From contig MU619339.1 in the NCBI GenBank assembly GCA_025201805.1, positions 18,653 through 82,652 on the forward strand: a stretch of DNA of 64,000 nt, written 5' to 3'. Numbering within the stretch: the first letter of the stretch is position 1; the number at the start of each line of letters is the position of its first letter. Below are positions 47,291 through 59,103 of this stretch, in pieces. The notes beneath the pieces are model-generated. The model was not told where the DNA came from and searched no databases. It worked only from the letters and a program-made list of their open reading frames with translations. Source of the stretch: Parasitella parasitica (taxonomy: Eukaryota > Mucoromycota > Mucoromycetes > Mucorales > Mucoraceae). The translations under genes and the position numbers were made by a program.

Positions 47291-50183
47291 TATTTTTTTT
47301 TTTGGTCTACGCTAACTTCAGTGTGTTATTGTCAGAAAAAGATAAAAACTGCAAGAAAACAATGTTTAGCAATATCGAACACAAAATCAGGCAATGCAAA
47401 GTAATGAATTAGACTATATGGCATCTTTTGATTATATAATTGCATAGCTTTGAGCAAGTTTTTGTACTTTTTAAGTTGACATCAGATGATGCAACGACTT
47501 TTTTGACTTTTTTTCGCAAAAGTATTTTTCAAAACCGGAACGTGAGATCTTCAGGCCAGAGACAGACATGAAAGTACTACCATTAAAAAGCCAAGAAGCA
47601 CATCATTTGATTAAACTAAATTAAAGTTGTTTTCCTCTTGAATTGGGTAAGCTGTGGCTCCTCAAAGCTAATGCTTTCTTCAAAAAACGCACACTATCTT
47701 TCTTTGATAGCGGAGATTAAACGGATCCAAAATCAGGAAGAAAAAGTTCTTTCAGAAACTCCATTTGGCAATTAGAAAACAAAATTACTTCTTACCTTTC
47801 TTCCCGCTATTCCTCACTTTGTGTAGGTCTAATGGTGATTTGAATTTTTCAAAACGACCTCGTCTATCGTAGAAATGGTCAACGACTCTCCTTTACCTCT
47901 GCTCTTATACCCTGACGCAAACCTTTGAATCCTGTATCATCCTAACCATGTAATATCTGATGTAATCTGCTGTGCGGTGTTGGCGTTATGACTTTTTTGT
48001 TTCCCTGTTTTTGGTGCCTGTCCTGAAGAAGTGGGAGTGGTGCCCCATAGGCCTTTGTGATATGGTCCAGGTGTGGTGACCTGGAACGACTGATCCCGCG
48101 AACCTCCTACGTCTTTCGAGACAATGGGAACTCTTGTGTCTTTCGAGACATTAAGAGATAGGTTTCTTATCAATCATAAATATATTCAATTGTTTCATTC
48201 CTTCTTCCCCAAACACATTTTACACCTGATATTCTCACCTACGCTCCCCCAACCTCCGATCTCTGTCGTTCTCTCTTCTGTCGTTCTCTCTTCTACGCTC
48301 CCCCTACCTCTGATCTCAGTCTTTCTCTCCTCTTCCTCCTTGGTACGTTTGAAGGACTTTAAAAAAAAAAAAAAAACCCTTATTTCCCTAAAAAAAAAAA
48401 AAAAAAAACAAAATTACTTCTTTGAGGCAAGATATCATCTTCTGATACTATGCATACCACAGCTGTCAGTCTATGATAATAGCTGTATATTTGGGCAGGC
48501 TACACGATGGTGTTATTTTCATAATCCCCGTATGCCTATGGAAAGAATTTTGCTGAAAAACCTCAAAAACAGATTAAGAGGGAAAAGTTGACATTTTGCT
48601 TAATTAGAGCGCATTTGCAATCTTTCAGATCAAGGAATGGTCTTTTACGATCCTTTTCTTCTAATATATAATATAGTAAAAAGTTGCATTTTTGAGGTCA
48701 AAATCGAGGATAATGCATAATCAATGATTTTGGATGTGTGGATACAAGGAAAAAATCGAAAAAATCCGTCATTTTGCATCGAAAAAAAAATCATGCTCAA
48801 ATTGCACCAAAATCATATATAATATAGTTTTTTCCCGATGGATGCTATCTTTCGTGTTTTCAGGGCATTTTTGATTATGAAAATCAATTAAAAAATGGCA
48901 TTAAAAGCTAAAGTTCTTGTTTTTTAGCTGTAAAAACTATCTATTTGAAGATAATACCACGTCAATGTCAATTCTAGTACATAACAAAGCTCTATAAATT
49001 AAGTATTTTTTATGCCACAAGTATACCCTGCTTCATGGTAATATGATAAAACAGGTGTGGCCCATCGAGTCGGAAGCAGAAGAAGATAATTAATGAATCC
49101 TGTGCTGCAATAACCCTCTGTTATTTGTGAATAATTCGCAAGTTGCTAATTGCTATTGACAGAGAAGCCCTACTTCCATTGTTGCTTATAATAATGCTAA
49201 ACATGTAAAATAGAAAGTAGGATAGAGGTTAGGATTGAGGTTTAGGGTAATTTTACTAACAAAAGTTCAACTTCGTAATAAGCTTCTGGTAGATTCCAGG
49301 TTCCAAGCACTGTACTGTGGAGTATCAAGTTCTGAATAGGGGATAACTCGCTATACGAAACACGTTTTTGTTAAAGTTAGTCCCAACTGTGCATACTTTC
49401 CTTGATATTGTATATGCAGACTTAACTCAACAGATGTAACATAAAATGAAAATGCGAAGTTATATACCGGTAAATAGAGAGTGCCATTTGTTTCAGAAAT
49501 AAACTGCCGTTGTGTAAATGCATAATTTGACGGATACGTACAACTAAATGCCTTATTAGTATATGCAGTTTGATAGTTTGATACAGTAGTTTGATAGTTT
49601 AATGGTTTTACTTTTTAGTTCATGTACTTATGCAGTCTGTAAATTTGTCTAAATATTTGAGCCTAATTTCTAACGAATATATCTGATATAATCTATCAAC
49701 ATTTAAACATTATGAGATTCAAAAATTTTGTATTGCGGCCCGTTGATGATTGTTCAGTTTCTGAAGTACACGTCGATAGTGTTGATAAAGGATTTTTATT
49801 GTATTGAAAAATGGGATAATAAAAAACCCAAATAGTCATTCATTTAAAAATACCTAGTGCTCCTGCTGTTTTGTCAAAAATAAAATAATTACAGCTTCGC
49901 AATTTTGTATATCATCATAAATGTTCTTTTCTTGGGCATTTTTTAATCTATAATAGAACTCTAAAAAATGTCGTTGTATTGAATGCTTCTTCTCCCTACT
50001 TGAAATCTTCCTAGGGAGACATTTCTCTTCTCTCAGAAACTTCTCAGCTTTGATCAGAAATAAAAGGTTTATTGTCAGAAAGCCTAATAATATTATCACA
50101 AACACCATGACATTTATTATTTATTAAACCATAAAAAGACTGTATATGCAAATGTGTGACATTTTGGCCTGGTAAACGACTGC
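47291..50183. other. Repeat-bearing intergenic region, 2.9 kb
   Basis: No intact gene. Direct repeats of GTCTTTCGAGACA occur at about 48110 and 48139. At 48230-48330 a C/T-rich segment repeats the words CTACGCTCCCCC and CTGTCGTTCTCTCTT. Two long A runs lie at 48361-48376 and 48390-48408, as left by retroposed tails. The 14-bp word ATATATAATATAGT occurs at about 48664 and 48816. A minus-strand open frame 50108-49854 (84 codons) has one hydrophobic N-terminal segment; I would not call it a gene without transcripts. Confidence 0.5.
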
Positions 50184-51160
50184 TTAGGCAGTTATTTGTT
50201 GCATGGCATCAAAAATGTGGCCACATTTTAAAGTGGTTGACTTGTGTGTTGCCTGAGCAATAATATCTAGAGCCAAAATACGGAGCCTAGAAAGCCATTT
50301 AGTAACAAGATGCATGAATCTGTGAGATTCATATATATACCATGATTTCTGATCAGCATCAAGATGAACCGGCTCTTTCTTTGTAGCCAACTTGATTTCA
50401 TCAAATCTTTGTTCAATTCTAACTTTATAGCTTACAAACGTAACACCCTGTCTATTTACGCATTGCTATATAATCATGGATGCAAACAATTGAGTTTTTC
50501 TTTTAAGACGGTTTTGTGGGATAATACGAATATTTACATAGAGTAGTGCTAGCTGATAAGCAATGAATTTCAGGTTTTCCAATCCATTCAAATCATGATA
50601 CAATCGAGAAGCAGTTACATACAGCTGATCCAAATGTTGAAGAGGAAGCCATTTATGGTTGCTGGATGATGGAGTTTCCTTCAAGTCGAACAAAAGCCGT
50701 GATGCGCGCGGATATAATTGTTTTATGGTTGTTTCAGCCAAAGTATACTTGCTGCTCTGGATATCCATTTGTAATCGCTGGACTGTTTGATGTAGACCCT
50801 GTAACAATACAAAAGCAGTTCTGAATACATCTTATATAATCTCCAAAAAAAAATTGAATGTTTTACGTTTACAAGTTTGCTTGACACATCTAATTTCGAC
50901 TTCCAAATATCCAGCCTGTGGATCTTTTCCAGTACAAGCTCCATTTGCGCAAGTTGTTTCAATAACGCAAGTTCTTGGGGTGCTATGTTTTGCTTGGTAT
51001 CTTTGCGACGAAATAGCACAGGCTCGTCCGGATATGTACTTACTGCATAGTTTCTCGGTTATTATGTTGTGTGAATATAATTATATTCACTATATTTACC
51101 TCGAGAAATCTGATTTTTGCGTATGGCTTTTAACGGTGGAGATTTGGATAACTTGCTCAT
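50184..51160 (-). CDS. Conserved-looking helical protein, function unknown
   Basis: Four exons (51160-51100, 51042-50873, 50798-50538, 50447-50184) give 251 residues in one frame with GT-AG introns. The protein is almost entirely predicted helix: QELALLKQLAQMELVLEKIH, LHQTVQRLQMDIQSSKYTLA, LDQLYVTASRLYHDLNGLEN, and a C-terminal helix RFMHLVTKWLSRLRILALDI. It opens with a basic MSKLSKSPPLKAIRKNQ. No signal peptide, catalytic motif or repeat. It lies 149 bp downstream of the TBC gene on the same strand. A subunit of a larger assembly would fit the fold, but I cannot name one. The intact frame across four exons is the evidence that it is a gene. Confidence 0.65.
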
Positions 51161-51308
51161 AGTTGTAGAGAAAGAGAAAGACAAAAAAATGAAAATAAAA
51201 AAATAGAGGATCACTCAGTTGCTCTCATGATACACACAATACTAGGCACATTATGTACACACATGATTTTTTATTCTTTTGCAGCTTTACAAAATTTACT
51301 ATATATAC

Positions 51309-53212
51309 TTATTTACAGAATCTTTTTTTCAAAAGCTCTCTTTTCTGAGAAATTCGGGTTGCATCTAAATTATGAAACGAGTGCTCGGGAGAGAATACAT
51401 TCTGCAGGATAAATGTTAGAAACAGGGCACAAGAAAACTGCAACAAACTCAAAAGACTTACATTCATAAACTGGTGGCAGTCGATCAGTCTTCTTGGCAT
51501 ATTCTGCAAAATTTGAAATATTTCAATTGGATCTTGCAAGGTGGAGATCTTTTCGCTGTTCATTTTCATGATGGTCAAAGCGGTTTGGAACATGACTGAG
51601 TAGCCTTCACTATTTGTTTGTTAGAACACCGAATGCTGCCATAACGATAAATAACACTTACACAAAGACACAATCCCATATACGGAGCACTGTCTAAAAC
51701 AAAGGGATAATATAATAATTTAGCCAATTGTCAAAATGTCTCAATTGTATACTCATTTACCTCGATTGGCAAGATGTTGATGAACATGGTCAAAAACCAA
51801 TGGTTTGTTACGAGCGTAATTGGTGGCAGCCCCTTGCTGATTGTGTTGGAATCCTGCCAAAAACAACCAGACGAGGATGAAATCTTGTTGTAAATCTCGG
51901 GCATGTGCTCGTGGGCCAGCATCATCAGCACCGATTGATCTATATTGGCGCCCTCCATTGTAACGTCGTACATGTTTTCCGGCAAGTAATCGTGAACTGT
52001 GGTGACCAGCATCCAGAACGCATCTTGCTCAGTCTTGCAAAATAGCAGAAAGAAGCCAGCTAAATAGTTGAGCGACTGACAGTATCCAATCTGGGGTGAA
52101 TGAAGACTGAATGCTAGCAGGATACGGCGGAGCGACTGCAGCTTGGGATTGCTTTCGGTCTCGAGTATGCTGTTGTTGCCGACACAAGCAAAGTACTGAT
52201 TATCGGGAAAGGTGCGATGGAGATCTTCAAGACGAGTCAGATACATGATGATATCCATGTAGCTTGATCAAGAATATGGCTATTTACCTCTTTGAATAAT
52301 CTCTGCATACTCGTTGTGGTCTCCCATTTGCATGGCGGTTTGAACCAAGGCTTGATATAGCTCTGGATTCGCTTCCATTTTAGATTTGGCTCCACTATAA
52401 TGCAACCAGGCCTGTGTGATGTATATCTGTTAGTCCCATGTACACAAATGCAGTCGGCTCGTAAACATACCTCACTTCTGAATTCGCTTGGTATGCCTTG
52501 ACGAACATTTTTCTTTACTATACGGCAGAATCAGCAACTAAGATCAGTACAAATATTTGTATGTAACCTACATTTTATTGAATCAGCAGCCGGCCATGCA
52601 TTTCGGGTCATTGCCTTCCACTTTAGCAGCTGTCTGTCTAGAATTGGTTGGTAGTAAGCGTCGAATTGGTGCAAGTGTTCCAACTTGACCCATTGTGTAG
52701 GTCGTTTAAAGCCGTACGAGTCTCTGCAAAATTAAATGTTTAAATTAAAAGCCGTACATTTGGTTATATTAGGAAATTATTTACCTTTCTATGCTAACAG
52801 AACAATTGTCATTGTCGTGTTGTTTTTCGTCTCGATCCTGAAAGAAATACTCGTTTTCGATATTTAAATAGTAAGGATTCAGGCGCCATGGCTCATCTTT
52901 GTGGCTGCAGCTGGATTCGATGGTGGATGAAGAGGCGGACGGAATGGGCGTAAAATCATCGTCATCGTCATGGTCGTCCTGATCCGATATGCTGCTACTC
53001 CCAAAGGTGCTCACGGTCATTTCGGATAGCGATCTGTTCATCACATTGTATGGCTGCACCTGTGCTGTCGGTTCCTGGGTATCTTTTGTGTGAGCCTTTC
53101 TTTTGAAAATGTGATTTGCTGACAGCGAAATGTACTGAATGAAGCTATTTTGCTCTTTCATTTTTGTTTTGGATAAAGAACAAAAAGGTAAAGAAAGAGA
53201 ATCTATTTCCAT
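51309..53212 (-). CDS. TBC-domain Rab GTPase-activating protein
   Basis: Eight exons (53212-52785, 52723-52572, 52517-52471, 52411-52288, 52224-51761, 51693-51662, 51609-51462, 51401-51309) give 495 residues. The TBC domain starts with NVRQGIPSEFRSEAW. The arginine-finger motif is EIIQRDLHRTFPDN (IxxDxxR) and the glutamine finger is GYCQSLNYLAGF, both complete, so it should be an active Rab GAP. TVLRIWDCVFVEGYSVMFQ closes the domain. The N-terminal 140 residues are disordered and Asp/Ser-rich. A second in-frame Met at 53161 would give 478 residues. Rab target is not predictable. Residues after the domain (KRELLKKRFCK) are basic. Confidence 0.92.
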
Positions 53213-54536
53213 TTGGCATTATTATAATAATAACATCAAGGGGGGTGAGGATTGGAAGGGGTCGCAAAAAAAAAAGGAGACAAGAATACGGATTGGTTTT
53301 CACCATTTTCACCAGCTCAATTTCTTTGACTTCACCATCAAAGGGAGTCAATGAAGTAGCGTTATTGGTGATTTCATATAAGTACATGACGATGAATTGT
53401 CATCCCCTGTCCGTATGGTGATAGTCCATCAGATCTGCCTCCCCCCCCTCCTATAACGTCTGCCTATTGTTTGTTTGCAATAAATATCCACACTGGACAG
53501 CATTCAAATATCCTCGCTGTGGGCGTTGGGCGGTGGGCGGTGGGCGGTGGAAATGTAGAATAAGCATGTTACGCAAGCTTGATGTGATAATCAATTTATT
53601 ACAATAAAATGACAATTAAAATGCATTCAGACAAGTGATTGCTGCCAATAACAACAACAAACGCTGCATTTTTTTCCTTTTCAGGAGCACGCAAAAGCAT
53701 GCGTTAGTTCGTGCTACGTAAACATGCGTAAGCTTGATCTGATTATTGTTGTTTTCAATTAGTGCAAGGCGCTAATATATCATGATGGCAGTAATTAGAG
53801 CAACTAGCCATACTAAAGAAGATAGTGTACAGGCTAATCCAAATACATGTAAAAAAGCTCCTTTCATTGATCGACAAAAGCCGTCGCTCAGTTTAATTGA
53901 CGCGTTTCGAGTGATGCATACGACGCTTTGCCTTGCCGTAATATACCCTGGATGTTAATGCATCATCCAATTACACTATCGGCGAGGGACTTTAGATTGC
54001 TCATTTAGCTGTGCCTGACGCATAGATGATACATATAAGGACGCCTTGTCATCATGACATGATACAATGCCACTTTTTGCAAAAAAAAAAAACCCCTCTC
54101 CTTGATTACACCAAGACATCAGGCACAAAAGCCCTTGTTTTTGGGTGAAACCGCATGAATTTCCATATCACGCTAGGAAAAAAGGCGTTATGCCACGGCA
54201 TGGTTTACTTGATATACCAATATTACGCTCATGCTTCATTATATGCGGCACCGGATATCGCAGCATTGACTCACAGAAGCATAATTGTAAAACCCGCTAG
54301 CTGAAGAGTTGTGATGATATGTCTTTACAGCCTATCTTTTTGCAAACAAATGACGCCTTTAACGATTGAGTGATACGAAAGCAGTGCAACAATATGATTG
54401 CGTTGCTGCATTGATTGTATACGATGTACATCGTGGGTAGAATTTAGGCAGGCGCACAGACTCTTTGTTTTCACTGAAATTGATTAAAGTAGCCTGATGA
54501 GGAAGGACCGCGTCTGATTGTGCAAAGATCTCTAGT
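53213..54536. other. Intergenic, TBC promoter side, with direct repeats
   Basis: No gene. A GGGCGGT word repeats about three times at 53527-53550. A diverged 28-bp direct repeat built around CGCAAGCTTGAT / CGTAAGCTTGAT lies at 53564-53592 and 53722-53748. Confidence 0.5.
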
Positions 54537-55791
54537 TTATTTGTTCTTTGGTACTTCTAAAACGTGTCCTGGCATCACATATTTATACTCATTGTTATCG
54601 TCCTCAAATTGAACTTTATAATTGCCAGAATAGCCATGATCTTTATTCTAAGACCACACATGAGTTATCATTATAAGAATAATAATTAATATAAAAAAAA
54701 AGAAATACTTACTTTGGATGGCGGTGCTGCCACTTTGGCTCTGTAGAAACACGTTGTTCCAGGATAAAGCGCCAAGACGTCTTGGCCCGTACTGATTTCA
54801 GATAGCCCTTTGGCTTCATCGACATTGGGGATAGGGATCACATTTCGCGGCTGCAACATGTAGCGTCTATACATAATTTATAGTGTATGGCATGAGATTA
54901 GGTGTAATGCAACCCCTATAGTACTTACTGCTTTTGGCCAAACTCATCCTGGTCTACGTCCTCAACTTCGTATCTACCCATATGCTTAGAATGGGAAAAA
55001 GCCAATTGCACGCTTGCTATATGCTATATATACCTGTTTTTATCACTGTGATAGCTGATCACAACGGCAAGAATCCACTCCTCATTCTTGTCTTTTTGTT
55101 TTGGCTGTTTTGCAGCAACAGACGTGCCATGCGTCAATATATGATGTCTAAAAGATGCAAAGATGAATATAGCCAACACGGCAAAGCGGCCTGTACGTAC
55201 GCTTTGGACTTTTTCGACGACACCGTGGAATTGCCCAAGGGAGAGGAATCGTCGTCTGCTTTTCTCTTCTTTCTCTTTCCATCGATCACTTACGGGTTGG
55301 CTTGTTAATGGCACGACGCTTAAATACCATATAAGTTAAACCAAACTCACCATGATTATACTCTGACGCATCTCTTAATGCGATCAAAACAGACACTTTT
55401 TCTATAATGTCATGAATGATTCTACAGCACGGTTAGCACGCTTCCGAATGTTGCCTGCAAGCTACCACATACTTGGATTCGCTGTTTGACAAGTCGATGC
55501 CACCCCGGTAGAAGTCTATCAGCTTGTTGCTAATAACAGTCGGTATACCTGTTGCAAAAAAAAAAAAAGCTTCAATTTCCCATAAATTAGATGCACATTT
55601 TTCCCGTCTTGTGTACCTTGCTCCATATTCACAGCTGCATGAATCTGGTTGATTCCAGTGACAACGCCTGCTGCGTCCTTTTGAACGTGCTCCAGCTTTG
55701 CAAGTGCAACGCAAATCTGCTTCCACAAATTAACTTCTTCATTTGTATCGTCCAAGTTGGCTGAGCGAGATGTACGTGATTTACGATCCAT
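54537..55791 (-). CDS. SGF29: SAGA complex subunit SGF29, tandem Tudor histone reader
   Basis: Eight exons (55791-55617, 55548-55473, 55421-55351, 55288-55201, 55147-55034, 54973-54929, 54866-54713, 54647-54537) give 277 residues. The first 90 residues are helical. A lysine-rich linker (GKRKKRKADDD) follows. The C-terminal 140 residues are the tandem Tudor module: EEWILAVVISYHSDKNRYEV, EDVDQDE, RNVIPIPN, VLALYPGTTCFYRAKVAAPP, and KVQFEDDNNEYKYVMPGHVL. This module binds H3K4me2/3 and recruits SAGA acetyltransferase. The aromatic residues Tyr and Phe of the TTCFYRA pocket are kept. Very small exons (45-88 nt) make this gene easy to mis-predict. Length is normal. Confidence 0.93.
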
Positions 55792-57214
55792 GGTTTTGTG
55801 TGCAATAAGAGGATAAACGGGTATACGGAACTTGCAAGAGTAGCGAGAGATGAAAGAGCAAAAAACGTAGGCTTGTGTTTGAAAATATAATGATAAAACG
55901 ATATCTATGTATGGTATACAATAGTCTAGAGAGGGAGATGTGCTGCTCTATTGTCCTGTATATATTGAGATAAAAACCGAAAAATAAAAAAAAAAAAAGC
56001 TAAGCTGTCCAAGTCGAAAAAGTTTGCTGTGCACACAAAGTCAGCGCAAGTGGGCCCGTCGCTAGCACATGCTTTTCATGCCGCAGGGTATTTTCTTATA
56101 GCATTCAGCAGATCAAAACACCGCTACATCTAGCAAACTGTCATTTCGATTGCAATATATATTATTAGCATAGGATATTAAAATCTAAAATTACATTTGA
56201 TTTAGATTTGGAACAAAATAATGCCAAGCGATGACTCTGAAACAAGCAAATCAGGACACCAATACCTCTAGGGAAGCTCAACGAAATATAATATAATGGA
56301 TAACCGCTACATGGCCAACAAGCAAAGCTATTTTTGGAATGGAGACATTGCAAAAACTAAAATACCCGGAAAATTATTGTTCACATTTGCACAATGAAAA
56401 AGGGCCGTTGTTTCCCAGGGAACCAGGAAATAATGACGAACCTGTCATTTGGCTGTTGCTCTTTTAATTATTCCGAGAAAACAGTAAAAAAGTTGCTGCT
56501 CGCTGTTGTTGTTCTTTGTTGTTGTTGTGATGCTGTGATGTTGTGATGTGTCACTTTTTTTCTTTTTTTCCTTGCATGATTTTGGGCAAATCAAAATTTA
56601 AACTTACATTATGGTTTCATTGCAGAAAGGTTAAAGCACTTTTTTTGTTATCATAATGAAACATGCCATTTGTCTGAATATATTGTACATCGATCAATTG
56701 ATACTATAGCTAGCCTATATATACATTTCACACCAAACCATAAACTGACAATTTCTATAAATATCGTTCGATGATGGTTAGTATTTTTCAAACGGAATTT
56801 CTGCCATTGATTTCTACATGTCTTCATATACAACACGTGCCGTCATGTTTTGAGATTGGACAAAGAAAATCACAACAACAAAAATTGAGGGGAGCAGGAG
56901 GGGCAGTGGGGGGGGGGGCATGATGGATGTTTGAAAAGGGAGATGTTCATTGACATTGCCTTAAAACTCCTTTTTTTTTTTTTGTTTGACCTATATTTAT
57001 TTACTCGAAAGTTTGACCACCGCGATATCCTGTATTATATTTTAGTGCACGAGGGGAGAATTCACAAACCTAATAATACAATCAAATGAATAGAAAAACA
57101 CATATAAATACAATCGACATTTCCCGCAATTCATTCCCTTTCGTTTTTTTTTTTTCTCTCTTCCAACACTTTTTTTTCATTTACACAATAAAGCGGAAAT
57201 TATTCTTTGTAAAC
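55792..57214. other. Intergenic between divergent SGF29 and CotH genes
   Basis: A 1.4-kb spacer that must hold both promoters. It has GTTGTT-type repeats near 56500-56550, a G run near 56910-56918, and T/C-rich sequence at 57136-57180 just before the CotH start. No gene seen. Confidence 0.45.
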
Positions 57215-59103
57215 ATGAAATCTCTCGCTTTTGTCGCTTTTGCACTTTTGGCTGCTGTTGATGCTGCCAATGTTAACTTCAAGGTCATTGCTCCCAATGC
57301 CTCAAAGCAAGTCCAAGTCAACGTTGGTGGTACTTTGACTACCTTGAAGGCTGCTGATCCCGATGTTCCTTTCTACACTGGCTCTGCTGATTTACCCGAT
57401 AACAAGACATACAAGGTAAGAATAGACATAGCATTTAATTCTCCTCAGATGAACTGACATGTGTACAATAGTACGTTGTCGATGGCAAGACCGAAAGTTT
57501 TGATCGTACTTTTGCTGGTGGTGATTCCACCAAGAACGAATTCTACGAACGTCAAGTTACCTATGCTACCAACATTCCCGAATTACCCAGCATTCTTTCA
57601 GAGGGCGCTTGGAGCCGTGGCTCTACCTCTGATCCCATCTGGGATTCCAACTATATTCCCTCCATCTTTGTTACTGCCGACGAGGATGACATGGAGGATT
57701 TGATTGAGGATGTCTCCAAATCTACATACAAGGCCAAGATTACCTTTATCGGTCCCGACTCTGTAAAGTCTATCGAGGTGAGTTTAATATATCGGAATGC
57801 TTCAGAATGTTTAAACTAACATGCCCCACTCAAACAACAGAACTGTGTCATTGGTCTCCACAAGCCTGGCCGTAAGCACAACGATGCCAAGCAGACCTGG
57901 GTTTGGACCCTTCCTGAAGGCACCTTCTATGCCGACCGCAACTGGTTCAAGATCAGACACATGGAGGAAGATCCCACTCAAATGCGTGAAAAGCTCTATG
58001 CTGACATTGCCCGCAACATGGGTACATATGCCAATGAGGCCAACATGATCCGCTTCTTCGTCAACAAGGAGGGTATGGGTACTTTCAACATGCTTGATGA
58101 TGTTATCATGTATTCCTACATCAACGCCATGTTCTACGGTGGCGATGCCCCTGATCAAATGGGTCCTCTCTTTGATGGTGGCTCTGGTGCTGACTTCAAC
58201 CCTTCCACTGGCTACGATAGCTTTATTGCTAACGTCGAGTCTCCTCTTGGAACTGACGCTATTGCTCCTTTTGCCAAGGCCATTGCTGCCGTTGATTTCT
58301 CCAAAGACGAAGAGGTCAAAGCCATTGCCGAATACTTTGACTACGACCAATTCCTCCGTTTCATGGTCATGGAGTTCCTCACAGGTTCTTGGGATGGCTA
58401 CTGGCAAGAGCAGACCAACGATGGTGCCTACATTGACACCAAGGAGAACAAGCTCTACTACCTCGCTCAAGATTTCGATGCTACTTTCGGTGTCAATCTT
58501 CCTTTCGAAAAGGACTTTGTCTCGCTCTCATACGGTTCTTGGGTTAAGAAGTTCCCTAAGGCCTACTTGATCAACAAGTTCCTCTCCAACCCCTCCGTCA
58601 ATGCCACCTTCCAGGGTTACTTGAGCACCGCTGTCGAGAACATCTTTAACATGGACGTCCTCAAGTCCTATGTCGAAGCTCGCCACAACTTTATCTACCC
58701 TGATCTCAAGTGGGATCGTTCCATCAAGCAAAGATCTCCTGGCAACATCTTTGGCTGGACTGCCCAACAGACTACCGACAACTTATACAAGGCCGTTACT
58801 GCTCCCGGACCCAACGCTGCTTCCACTGGTGGTGCCCAATATGGTCTCCTTGAATGGATTGAGTTGAAAGAAAAGTCTCTCAGATCCCAACTCAAGTCCT
58901 CTACCAAGCAAGCTAGCACTTCTTCTGCCCCTGCACAAGCTTCTGCTGCCTCTGCCGACGATTCCAAGATTGCTGCTGCTTCTGTCAAGGAGGCTGCTGC
59001 TGCTGCTGCCCATGAAGAGATCTTCACCTCTGCTGCTGGTAAGGCTCTTCCTCAAGTTTTGTCTGCCATTGCTGTTGTCGGTGCCGCTGCTGCTCTTCTT
59101 TAG
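57215..59103 (+). CDS. CotH-family secreted protein with GPI-anchor-like tail
   Basis: Three exons (57215-57415, 57472-57777, 57841-59103) give 589 residues. A signal peptide is clear (MKSLAFVAFALLAAVDA). The CotH kinase-like domain contains RNWFKIRHMEEDP and the characteristic QTNDGAYID motif, followed by LYYLAQDFDATFG. The C-terminus is Ala/Ser-rich and ends in a short hydrophobic stretch, as in GPI-anchored cell-surface proteins. The family is named after a Bacillus spore-coat kinase and is expanded in Mucorales. Some members in pathogenic species act in host-cell attachment; nothing here shows which role this copy has. Codon use is more C-ending than in the neighbours (AAC, GCC, ATC frequent), which suggests high expression. 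Confidence 0.93.

Noticed and set aside
49854-50108. 84-codon minus-strand ORF with a hydrophobic N-terminus
   Set aside because: It is short, single-exon and Lys/Glu-rich in AT-rich DNA. It shows no motif and no sign of conservation that I can judge.
57811-58470. 219-codon open frame on the minus strand inside the CotH gene
   Set aside because: It is antisense to strongly biased coding sequence; the C-ending codons of CotH remove stops in this frame. It has no motif and no introns of its own.
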